Source of the DNA: Acidobacteriota bacterium
GTDB taxonomy: Bacteria > Acidobacteriota > UBA890
Assembly: GCA_022563115.1 (NCBI GenBank)
Contig: JADFNY010000216.1
Span: forward strand, 1-6,563
DNA: 6,563 nucleotides
Direction: 5' to 3'
This document shows, one piece after another, positions 1-5,725 of this stretch (the first letter of the stretch is position 1; every line of letters starts with the position of its first letter). The notes beneath the pieces are model-generated. The model had not been told where the DNA came from and did no database searches. It was given only the letters and a program-made list of their open reading frames with translations. The translations under genes were made by a program, and so were the position numbers.

Positions 1-204
1 ATCGAGCGAAATCCAGGTGCCCTCGTCGGTGGTGAAATCGAGGGTCCGTGTCGTGATCAGCGGCAGCGTGTTCTCGCGCCGCGCTTCGGCGGCGGCCTCG
101 TCGTTTTCCTCTTGCGTTTGAGCGAACGCCGCCGGGGGCAAGCTGAGCAAAAAGACGGCGATCACAACGACCGAGCTCGGCAACAGGCGAAGGCATCGAG
201 ACAT
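1..204 (-). CDS. Secreted protein, N-terminal part; TolB-propeller/amidohydrolase-like (partial)
   Basis: The 5' end of a minus-strand gene is visible: 68 codons from the ATG at 204, open to the left edge. The first 28 residues are a clear Sec signal peptide. It has a short positive start (MSRCLR), a hydrophobic core around residues 7-24 and an AFA-Q cleavage site at about 28/29. An acidic, Glu/Ala-rich stretch follows (about 31-44), and then residues 47-68 with TLPLITTRTLDFTTDEG. That last segment resembles the entry strand of secreted proteins with a TolB/WD40-like propeller followed by an amidohydrolase domain, where the next words are usually a SPDG repeat. Only the signal peptide is certain; the family is inferred from about 20 residues. 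A good ribosome site, GAGGAG on the minus strand (212-217), lies about 7 bases before the start and supports it. The gene is separated from the glycosyltransferase upstream by 165 bp, so it may have its own promoter. Confidence 0.6.
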   Translation of the reverse strand, partial: MSRCLRLLPSSVVVIAVFLLSLPPAAFAQTQEENDEAAAEARRENTLPLITTRTLDFTTDEGTWISLD

Positions 205-211
205 GGAACGA

Positions 212-217
212 CTCCTC
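212..217 (-). promoter_or_regulatory. Ribosome binding site of the secreted protein
   Basis: Minus-strand GAGGAG about 7 bases before the ATG at 204 is the best Shine-Dalgarno match on the left side, and it fixes that start. Confidence 0.6.
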
Positions 218-369
218 GGTTGTAGCGGGGTGCTGTATGACTCCTGGCGGTACCGTTGCGGGCAGCTCAGCGCCCCGCTTGTCCGTGGCGTTAGCCGAAA
301 TTACGGGCTATCGACGCGTTTTGGGTGAGGTCTCTACCGCTCCGAGCATGCCACAAGGCCCCCGGCCCC

Positions 370-1590
370 TCACCCGCGGAAATCCTCGCGCGCCTCTGTG
401 AGGCACTCCTCGAGCTGGTCGACGATGCGCTCCCAGGAGTAGCGTTCCTCGGCGTATCGTCGGAACTCCGCCCGAAGCTCGGCATCCGAGCTCCAGTCCA
501 GCGCGACGTTCATCTCACGCCCCATGGTTTCGGCGTCGAGGCCCGAGAAGAGGCTTTTCCCGCCGTGGAGCGCCGCGAGAATCTCGTTGGCTCCGCCGAC
601 GGGTGTCGCCAGGACGGGGGTGCCGCAGGCCAGCGCCTCCGGAATCGGCAGCCCGAATCCCTGCAGCTCGGTGTCCGGCTGCACGAATAGATCGGCGCAA
701 CCGTACACGTCGGCGAGGTCTTCTTCCGGCACGAAGCCGAGGAACCGAACGTGGTCGGCTAATCCTAGCCGCGCCGCCTGTTTCTCGAGGGGGTCCCGAA
801 GCGGGCCCTTTCCTCCGATCACGCAGACGAAGTCGGACCGCAGCTTGCGGAGCTGCGCGAGCGCCTCGAGGAAGTTCTCCATGCCGACGCGCGGAACAAG
901 TAAGCGCAACACGAAAATGATCCTTTGATCGACCGGCAGGCCGAGCCGCTCGCGCCCACGTCGACGGTCATCGAGCGGGCGGAAGCGATCGATATCGACA
1001 CCCCCCGGGATGATCCGGGCCTCGGAGCGGACGGCTCGTGGGTGCCACCGCTGGAGCTCTTGTCGCATCGAAGCGCTTTCGCAGAAGATCTTGGAGCAGC
1101 GCTTCAGCACCATCCCCTCGAGCAACCGTATCATGTGCGGAATCAGCGTCCGATGCACGAGTTTCCCGAACAGATCGCTCGTCGCTTCGGGTCGAAGCGC
1201 CAGCCTACTGAGGTACTCGGCAGGAGCAGGGGAGTGGAAGTCGTAGACCAGCGGGAAGCTCGGGCGGCGGATAAACGCCATGCCTGTGAACGGCTGATGG
1301 AGGCAGGCGACGTCGGGTGCGCCATCCTCGCATATGCGATCCAGAGCGACCCGGGCGTTACGGAGCGTGGAGCGAAGGACCCGAGGCATCGAGCTCATGT
1401 CGGCCCCGTACGGGTAAAGACGGCATCCCTTCCACGCGGCCGGTGACGGCGCGTCCTGATCTATTTTCCGGAACAGGATGCTCACCCGATGGCCGCGGGC
1501 GGCCAGGCGCTGCGCGTGCTCGTTGAGCACCCGATGGGCGCCGGCGCCTTCTTCGAGCGGGTCCCCGTCCGCGGTGAGCAAGATGTTCAC
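370..1590 (-). CDS. Glycosyltransferase family 4 (GT-B fold)
   Basis: This 406-residue protein is of normal length for a GT4 enzyme, which transfers a sugar from a nucleotide-sugar donor to a growing glycan or lipid acceptor at the inner face of the membrane. The N-terminal acceptor domain begins MNILLTADG and carries GAGAHRVLNEHAQRLAARGH (about 15-34). The hinge and donor domain show IIPGGVDIDRFRP (193-205), GGKGPLRD (259-266), VRFLGFVPEEDLADVY (281-296) and LQGFGLPIPEALACGTPV (309-326). The usual EX7E donor motif reads Q310...E318, so the first Glu is Gln. The usual PRKG near 233 reads PRVG; other GT4 members also lack Lys here. There is no signal peptide. The start is GTG at 1590, overlapping the asnB stop by four bases (GTGA), so the two are translationally coupled. 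The donor and acceptor cannot be told from sequence; surface polysaccharide or glycoconjugate synthesis is inferred. Confidence 0.9.
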   Translation of the reverse strand: MNILLTADGDPLEEGAGAHRVLNEHAQRLAARGHRVSILFRKIDQDAPSPAAWKGCRLYPYGADMSSMPRVLRSTLRNARVALDRICEDGAPDVACLHQPFTGMAFIRRPSFPLVYDFHSPAPAEYLSRLALRPEATSDLFGKLVHRTLIPHMIRLLEGMVLKRCSKIFCESASMRQELQRWHPRAVRSEARIIPGGVDIDRFRPLDDRRRGRERLGLPVDQRIIFVLRLLVPRVGMENFLEALAQLRKLRSDFVCVIGGKGPLRDPLEKQAARLGLADHVRFLGFVPEEDLADVYGCADLFVQPDTELQGFGLPIPEALACGTPVLATPVGGANEILAALHGGKSLFSGLDAETMGREMNVALDWSSDAELRAEFRRYAEERYSWERIVDQLEECLTEAREDFRG

Positions 1591-3509
1591 AGCAAATCAC
1601 CGAGCAAAGGCGGCGGTTGCTCCAGATTGTGCACTTCGTGCCAGACCTCCAACACGAGAAGGGAGTAGATTCGATCGCTGAGGTCGCGGCGCCCCGAAAA
1701 GTGAGTATCCATCAGGCGCTGCACGAAGGCGGGCTCGAGAATCCCCCGTTCCAAAACCCGTTCGGGTGACAGCAATCGCTCGCAGACCGGGCGCAAGTCC
1801 GTGCGCAGCCAGGTCGACATCGGTGCCATGAATCCTTGCTTCGCTTGGTGCAGGAGGTTGTCCGGGAGGATCCCTTGCATCGCCGTTTTCAAGAGCGCCT
1901 TGAGGCGGCCACCCGGCGCCTTCTGGCTCATCGACAGCGACGTCGCCAGTTCCACCAGATCGGGGTCACAGAACGGAACGCGGAGCTCGAGGGCGTGGGC
2001 CATGCTCAGTCGATCCGCAAGGAAAAGCAAATCGTCGGTCAGATAGGTATGAAGATCCAACAGAGAAACCCGATTTCCGATTTCGACGTCGCGCAGCTCC
2101 TCCAGGATCGCGGCGTGATGACGGTAGGGATCGGTTTCGTCGATGCTCGCCAGGAATGAGGGCTGGAAGATCTCTTCGAGCGGTTCGTTCGGCAGGAAGC
2201 TGACCCACTCGAGGTAGGCCTTGCCCCCCGGCAGCACGCCCGCTTCGAGAAGGCGCCGGGCGCGCCCCGTCGTGTTGCTACCGGTTTCCATGTCCGGAAG
2301 CAGCCGCGAAGCGAGAGCCGCCAACGCACGACGCAAAATCATCGGCGCGAGCTGGTAACGATGGTGGATTCGAGCTCCCGCGTAGCGGGGGTAGCCGGCA
2401 AACAACTCGTCCCCTCCGATGCCTGTCAACGCAACCGTGACCTCCTGCCGTGTTTCTCGAGAGATCAAGTAGGTCAGCAGCGCGGACGAGTCGGCGCACG
2501 GCTCCCCGAGCGACCAGACCACCGCCGGAAGGGTGTCGAGGATGTCCGGGGAGACCGCGAACTCGCGATGATCGGTGTCGAACAGCTCGGCCACCTGGCG
2601 GGCCTTGGCACGTTCGTCGTAGGAAGGGTGGGTGTTCGGAAACCCGATACAGAACGTACGCACCGACGTGTCGGAGTGCTCTGCCATGGCGGCCACGACC
2701 GCGCTCGAGTCAACACCACCGCTGAGGAAGGCGCCGAGGGGGACGTCGCTGATCAGTTGCCGGGAGACCGCGCGGTACACGCGATCTCGCACTTCGCCGG
2801 CGAGCTCGCGCTCGTCGACGTTCACCTCGGTGGGAGATGGTTTCCAGAACTGATGGATCGACGCGGCTCCGTCGCGGAAGAGCAACCAACTGCCGGGAGC
2901 GAGCTTCTTGATGTCCCGGTAGGCGGTCCCCGGAAAGGGCACGTAGAGGAAGGTCAGATACTGCAGCACCGCGTCCGGGTCGATGCGTTCGTCAGCGCCG
3001 GTCAGCCGCCCGATCGCCCGCGGCTCGGAGGCGAACCACAGCCTTCCACCGTCCATCTGGTAGTAGAGGGGCTTGATTCCGAGCGGATCACGAGCCAGAA
3101 AGAGGTGTCGTTCCCGGCTGTCCCAGATGGCGAAGGCGAACATGCCGTCGAGCTGGTGCACGCACTCCGGCCCCTTTTCTTCGTACAGGTGGATGATGAC
3201 TTCCGCGTCGCAATGGCTTCGGAAGGTGTGACCGCGGCGCTGTAGCCGTTCACGAAGCTCGGGAAAGTTGTAGATCTCTCCGTTGAACACGAGCCAGAGC
3301 GTTTCGTCTTCGTTCGGCATGGGCTCGGCGGCGTCGTCGGAGAGGTCGATGATGCGTAGCCGACTGTGGCCGAGGGATACACCGGTTGGCTCGTCCGTCC
3401 GGTCGCTGTACACGCCCCGACCGTCCGGCCCACGATGGCCGAGTAGCGACACCATGCGCTCGATGTCGCTGCTGTGGTGCCGGCCTATTACCCCACAGAT
3501 ACCGCACAT
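1587..3509 (-). CDS. asnB: Asparagine synthase (glutamine-hydrolysing) family amidotransferase
   Basis: This 640-residue protein has the two-domain AsnB layout. It hydrolyses glutamine and passes ammonia to an acyl-AMP intermediate made with ATP. I place the start at the ATG at 3509 because the class II glutaminase needs Cys at residue 2, and the protein then begins MCGICGV. The frame is open to 3587, but the extra 26 residues would bury the nucleophile. Glutaminase landmarks are HRGPDG (25-30), R50 in GHSRLRI, NGEIYN (76-81), CDAEV with D101, and RDPLGIKPLYY (140-150). The synthetase domain has the PP-loop SGGVDSS (263-269), GIGGDELFAGYPRY (363-376), LADRLSMAHALELRVPF (497-513) and KQGF (557-560). 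All key motifs are present, so it should be active. Being coupled to a glycosyltransferase suggests amidation of a sugar acid or polymer rather than bulk asparagine supply; that is inference. The ribosome site is weak (purine-rich GGAGAGAG, further away than usual). Confidence 0.9.
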   Translation of the reverse strand: MCGICGVIGRHHSSDIERMVSLLGHRGPDGRGVYSDRTDEPTGVSLGHSRLRIIDLSDDAAEPMPNEDETLWLVFNGEIYNFPELRERLQRRGHTFRSHCDAEVIIHLYEEKGPECVHQLDGMFAFAIWDSRERHLFLARDPLGIKPLYYQMDGGRLWFASEPRAIGRLTGADERIDPDAVLQYLTFLYVPFPGTAYRDIKKLAPGSWLLFRDGAASIHQFWKPSPTEVNVDERELAGEVRDRVYRAVSRQLISDVPLGAFLSGGVDSSAVVAAMAEHSDTSVRTFCIGFPNTHPSYDERAKARQVAELFDTDHREFAVSPDILDTLPAVVWSLGEPCADSSALLTYLISRETRQEVTVALTGIGGDELFAGYPRYAGARIHHRYQLAPMILRRALAALASRLLPDMETGSNTTGRARRLLEAGVLPGGKAYLEWVSFLPNEPLEEIFQPSFLASIDETDPYRHHAAILEELRDVEIGNRVSLLDLHTYLTDDLLFLADRLSMAHALELRVPFCDPDLVELATSLSMSQKAPGGRLKALLKTAMQGILPDNLLHQAKQGFMAPMSTWLRTDLRPVCERLLSPERVLERGILEPAFVQRLMDTHFSGRRDLSDRIYSLLVLEVWHEVHNLEQPPPLLGDLL

Positions 3510-3587
3510 CTTCGATAATCTCTCTCCGACGAACGCCTCGACGGCCCGGCCGATGGGCTCGGGCCCCGTTCGCGGCGAGCATGCCAT

Positions 3588-3599
3588 AGAGAGAGAGAG
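3588..3599. repeat. Short (AG)6 dinucleotide tract
   Basis: Twelve bases of alternating AG (CT on the minus strand) lie about 80 bp upstream of the asnB start and 34 bp before the peptidase remnant. It lies outside any credible reading frame, so slippage would affect only leader length or promoter spacing. Confidence 0.6.
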
Positions 3600-3632
3600 T
3601 TCGGCGACAGGGATCCGATACCCCCGAGAAAC

Positions 3633-3890
3633 TTGCTCGGAGCTTCCGCCGCTGTCGCTACCGCCGCCGCCGCCGCAAACATCGCACTCCCCGGCACAAC
3701 GTATGCCGCCACCCGGCGGCAGGCCCAGGATACGCTGCCTTCGATCGCGGCACTGACGTCGTCGCGCGATGAGGCGCAGCCGATTACCACCGAGGAATGC
3801 CGCGGCAGGGTCGAAAAGGCGAGGCGCCTGATGGTCGAGAACGACGTCCCGGACGGTCGGGACACTCTACGTTTTCTCAAGATACGGTAG
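3633..3890 (+). pseudogene. N-terminal remnant of a secreted M24 (Xaa-Pro) peptidase
   Basis: An 85-codon plus-strand frame, closed by TAG at 3888-3890, reads like the start of an exported metallopeptidase of family M24. It opens with RNLLGASAAVATAAAA, a hydrophobic Ala-rich signal resembling a Tat leader. The expected twin Arg reads Pro-Arg in the codons just before 3633. At residues 50-72, PITTEECRGRVEKARRLMVENDV matches the usual opening helix of Xaa-Pro aminopeptidase/dipeptidase proteins, where the next words are normally DALLLE. Here similarity stops at Val72 (about 3848) and 13 unrelated residues lead to the stop. No ATG is in frame; only TTG at 3633 could start it, with no ribosome site. 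The creatinase-like body and the whole metal-binding pita-bread domain are missing, so it cannot be an active enzyme. The family call rests on about 25 residues plus the leader. Confidence 0.5.
3846..3863. repeat. Perfect 6-bp inverted repeat at the peptidase break point
   Basis: GTCCCG, loop GACGGT, CGGGAC forms an uninterrupted stem. It begins within two codons of where the peptidase similarity ends. A short T run (GTTTTC) follows about 8 bases later on the plus strand, too far for a classic terminator. It may mark the rearrangement junction. Confidence 0.5.
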
Positions 3891-3916
3891 CAGGAGCGCC
3901 GAGCCCGCTTTCGCAC

Positions 3917-3946
3917 GGGGGCGGGAACGGCACCCCCGGGAGTTTT
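3917..3946 (+). terminator. Possible rho-independent terminator
   Basis: A GGGGG / CCCCC stem (arms near 3917-3921 and 3932-3936, loop about 10 bases) is followed within a few bases by TTTTT (3943-3947). It lies past the end of the plus-strand peptidase remnant and could be that gene's old terminator. The loop is large and there is a short gap before the T run, so confidence is low. Confidence 0.3.
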
Positions 3947-3950
3947 TCAG

Positions 3951-3997
3951 CACCCTGCCAATGGGTGTTAGGGCGCGTCCGCTTGTGAGAACGGACG
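3951..3997. terminator. Two tandem hairpins after the small membrane-protein gene
   Basis: Just past the TAG at 4000 (read on the minus strand) come two hairpins. The first is CGTCCG (3976-3981) pairing with CGGACG (3992-3997). The second is CACCC (3951-3955) pairing with GGGTG (3963-3967), followed on the minus strand by CTGAAAAACTCC. There is no T run on the minus strand, so if it terminates the small gene it is not a canonical intrinsic terminator. The GGGTGCTGAAAAACTCC context also resembles termini of some small transposable elements, which I cannot verify here. Confidence 0.35.
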
Positions 3998-3999
3998 GC

Positions 4000-4161
4000 C
4001 TACTGTAGAAGACGTTGGTTGAGTCGGCGGGCCAGGTAGAGGCCGGCACCCATCCCGATAACGCTGACTATGAAGGCGGCGAAAAGGGAGATCCAGGCGC
4101 CGACAGTCCAGCCGAGCCAACTTCCGGCGAACATTCCGATGAAATCAATCATTCGTTTCAT
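4000..4161 (-). CDS. Small glycine-zipper membrane protein (53 aa)
   Basis: A 53-codon minus-strand frame runs from ATG at 4161 to TAG at 4000-4002. The protein opens MKRMIDFIGMFAG and ends LARRLNQRLLQ. Between a short positive N-terminus and an Arg-rich C-terminus (R45, R46, R50) lie about 40 nearly uncharged residues (7-44), enough for two short membrane helices as a hairpin or one long one. Gly9, Gly13, Gly17 and Gly21 form a perfect GxxxGxxxGxxxG glycine zipper, and Gly36/Gly40 make another GxxxG, so helix packing or oligomerisation in the membrane is expected. Three Trp (15, 18, 23) sit near the likely interface. The amphipathic pattern and basic C-terminus (positive-inside) argue strongly for a real product. 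There is no strong ribosome site; GAAGCAG about 10 bases upstream is the nearest. Function is unknown; I do not recognise a named family. The gene is too short for most gene callers. Confidence 0.72.
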   Translation of the reverse strand: MKRMIDFIGMFAGSWLGWTVGAWISLFAAFIVSVIGMGAGLYLARRLNQRLLQ

Positions 4162-4196
4162 GGGCGGACTGCTTCAAGCATCGGCAATCAGTTGCC

Positions 4197-4211
4197 TCAC
4201 CTGTACGGTGA
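4197..4211. promoter_or_regulatory. Small dyad upstream of the small membrane-protein gene
   Basis: TCACC (4197-4201), five-base spacer, GGTGA (4207-4211) lies about 36 bp before the ATG at 4161. It could be an operator or a leader hairpin. The arms are short and chance is possible. Confidence 0.2.
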
Positions 4212-4220
4212 AGAAGTGAA

Positions 4221-5135
4221 TCACAAGAGCGTCGACACTCGCTGCTGAACGTGGGGTACTGGATGCTCCCCGAGGTTGTAGCCATGGTCGGAAATGAAGA
4301 CGACGATAGTGTTGTCGCGCATGCCGAGCCGTTCGAGCGTGTCGAGGAGGCGGCCGAGCTGCTCGTCCATGAAGCTGATGCTGGCGTAGTACGCGGCGAT
4401 CGATTTGCGCTGCTCGCTCGTGTCCATACGAAAACGCGGAGCGGCGTTGCTGTTGCGCTTGGCTGCGGCAGGGACGTCGTCGAGGTCGTCGCTCGGCACA
4501 TGGGGCAAGTCCATGTCGTCATCAGGATAGTGCGCGAAGTGTCGCTTGGGAGCGATGAGCGGGACGTGTGGGCGGACGAATCCGACGGCGAGAAAAAACG
4601 GGGCGTCTTCCTTGAACTTGGTGCGGTTGGTCGCGCCAGACGGCTTGGCGCCGGCGCGATTCTCCAGGATCGCGATGGCCTGGTCGGTGGCCAGCACATC
4701 GGCCTGGGAGAGCTCGTGGCCGTCGGGCAGGATCATGCGTGAGAAGTTCGAGCCGTAGTGATCGCCGCGCGAGAGCTTTTCGAGATTGCCCGGCGTGAGC
4801 GTCTCCGGCGCCATGACGTTTATCGCGTAATCCCACGAGTCAGGGTCGTCGGACCCGGCTTCGCCCCGCTCGATGCCGCCGGGCACGCCCAGGTGGAAGA
4901 TCTTCGAGACGCGGGCGCTGTAATAGCCCCCCTCGCGCAGGAAGCCGGCGAGCGTCGGGTGGTCCGCAAGGGAGGGGGTTGCGATGCGGTGGTTGCTGTT
5001 CGCAAAGCCGTTGCCCGCGTAGCCAAACGCCTCGCACAGCAGCACGTCCCGATCGATCCCCAGCTCTTGACTGATCGCCTGGGACCTGAGCCGCCCCAGT
5101 TCCCTGGGACGAAGCGCAACCGGCTCATCCGCCAC
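4221..5135 (-). pseudogene. Truncated sulfatase (iduronate-2-sulfatase type) lacking the formylglycine motif
   Basis: An open minus-strand frame of 304 codons (GTG at 5135) is clearly sulfatase from residue 55 onward. It has ADHPTLAGFLREGGYYSARV, then SKIFHLGVPGG with Lys78 and His81, DDPDSWDY (97-103), APFFLAVGFVRPHVPLIAP (178-196) and VFISDHGYNLGEH (279-291) with the metal-site Asp283-His284. It stops 13 residues after GEH, whereas intact relatives continue for over 100 residues. The first 50 residues look eroded: LRPRELG, SQAIS, IDR and DVLLCEAF echo the usual opening (LRPELG...SQAIS...IDR...GVLFERA), but the CxPSRxxxxTG segment that supplies the catalytic formylglycine is absent between EAFGYAG and NGFANSN. 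No signal peptide is found. The sulfatase should therefore be inactive. The long frame without stops suggests recent damage, or an assembly or recombination junction. It lies 59 bp upstream of the small membrane-protein gene on the same strand. Confidence 0.8.
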
Positions 5136-5143
5136 ATCGATCT

Positions 5144-5632
5144 GTGCGGCCAGGCGGCGATGCCGACCTAGCGGCGATCAACGAGATCTACAACCACTAC
5201 GTCGTTAACACGCCGATTACCTTCGACATCGAGCCGATCTCGATGCCGCAGCGGCGGCAGTGGTTCGAACGATACGCCGCCTCCGGCCGTCACCGCCTGC
5301 TCGTCGCCGAGGCCGGCGGCGCGGTGATCGGCTACGCCGATAGCCATCAGTACCACGCCAGGCAAGCGTACGACACCACCGTAGAGGTGACTGTCTACTG
5401 CGCGCCCGAGGCGACAGGACGCGGCATCGGCACGCGGCTCTATACGGCCCTCTTCGAGGCGATCCAGGGCGAGGACGTGCACACGGCCCTGGCCGGCACC
5501 ACGCTGCCCAACGCGGCATCGGTCGCGCTCCACGAGCGTTTCGGCTTCTCGCTCTACGGCGTCCAGCACGAAGTCGGCCGCAAGTTCGGCCGCTACTGGG
5601 ACGTCGCCTGGTACGAGAAGCGGCTCGCCTGA
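5144..5632 (+). CDS. GNAT acetyltransferase, phosphinothricin-acetyltransferase-like
   Basis: This 162-residue cytoplasmic enzyme is predicted to transfer acetyl from acetyl-CoA to an amino group. It follows the layout of the PAT/bar family: AAINEIYNHYVVNTPITFD at 10-28 (PAT-like opening helix and loop), LLVAEAGGAVIGYA (52-65), AYDTTVEVTVYCAPEATGRGIG at about 75-96 forming motif A with the CoA pyrophosphate loop TGRGIG, and NAASVALHERFGF at 123-135 as motif B. YWDVAWYEKRL at 151-161 is the family's usual final strand. Thr91 stands where many GNATs have Gln or Arg, a tolerated change. The start is GTG at 5144, the only candidate: the frame closes at a TGA at 5087 and the next Met is residue 34. 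There is no Shine-Dalgarno site, and the gene begins at the edge of the sulfatase remnant, so it may have lost a few N-terminal codons and its promoter. The substrate cannot be told; a phosphinothricin-like herbicide is not implied. Confidence 0.85.
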   Translation: MRPGGDADLAAINEIYNHYVVNTPITFDIEPISMPQRRQWFERYAASGRHRLLVAEAGGAVIGYADSHQYHARQAYDTTVEVTVYCAPEATGRGIGTRLYTALFEAIQGEDVHTALAGTTLPNAASVALHERFGFSLYGVQHEVGRKFGRYWDVAWYEKRLA

Positions 5633-5660
5633 ATACGACGGCATTAAACGACCAACCCTC

Positions 5661-5689
5661 TTGCAGAGCGACTAGAATACACGTATCGT
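5661..5689 (+). promoter_or_regulatory. Weak sigma-70-like promoter before the lipoprotein gene
   Basis: TTGCAG (5661-5666) and TATCGT (5684-5689) are 17 bases apart in an AT-richer spacer, but only 3/6 and 4/6 bases match consensus. An alternative -10 is TAGAAT at 5673-5678 without a good -35. The 93-bp gap after the acetyltransferase makes a separate promoter plausible. Confidence 0.25.
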
Positions 5690-5695
5690 ACTCTA
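5673..5695. promoter_or_regulatory. Operator-like inverted repeat
   Basis: TAGAATAC (5673-5680), a 7-base spacer, and GTACTCTA (5688-5695) are complementary in 7 of 8 positions. The centre also holds ATAC-AC-GTAT. It overlaps the candidate -10 elements and sits 30 bp before the lipoprotein start, a typical place for a repressor site. No regulator gene is in the window. Confidence 0.35.
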
Positions 5696-5713
5696 CATAA
5701 GGGCGGGTCTATT

Positions 5714-5718
5714 AGGAG
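5714..5718 (+). promoter_or_regulatory. Ribosome binding site of the lipoprotein gene
   Basis: AGGAG lies 7 bases before the ATG at 5726. It is the clearest plus-strand Shine-Dalgarno site in the window and fixes that start, which is followed at once by a lipoprotein signal. Confidence 0.7.
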
Positions 5719-5725
5719 CTATCGT

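Noticed and set aside
248..255. CGGTACCG palindrome upstream of the secreted-protein gene
   Set aside because: Eight bases in GC-rich DNA is expected by chance, and no promoter elements align with it.
2361..3245. Long plus-strand frame (294 codons) opposite asnB
   Set aside because: The antisense of a well-conserved asparagine synthase; no recognisable motifs and no ribosome site.
3543..3565. GGCCCG / CGGGCC inverted repeat upstream of asnB
   Set aside because: Short, GC-only arms; readily explained by base composition.
3510..3587. N-terminal extension of asnB to an ATG at 3587
   Set aside because: It would put 26 residues before the Cys nucleophile, which must be at the mature N-terminus.
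3488..3916. Minus-strand 142-codon frame over the peptidase remnant
   Set aside because: Arg/Ser/Ala-rich shadow overlapping the asnB start with no family resemblance.
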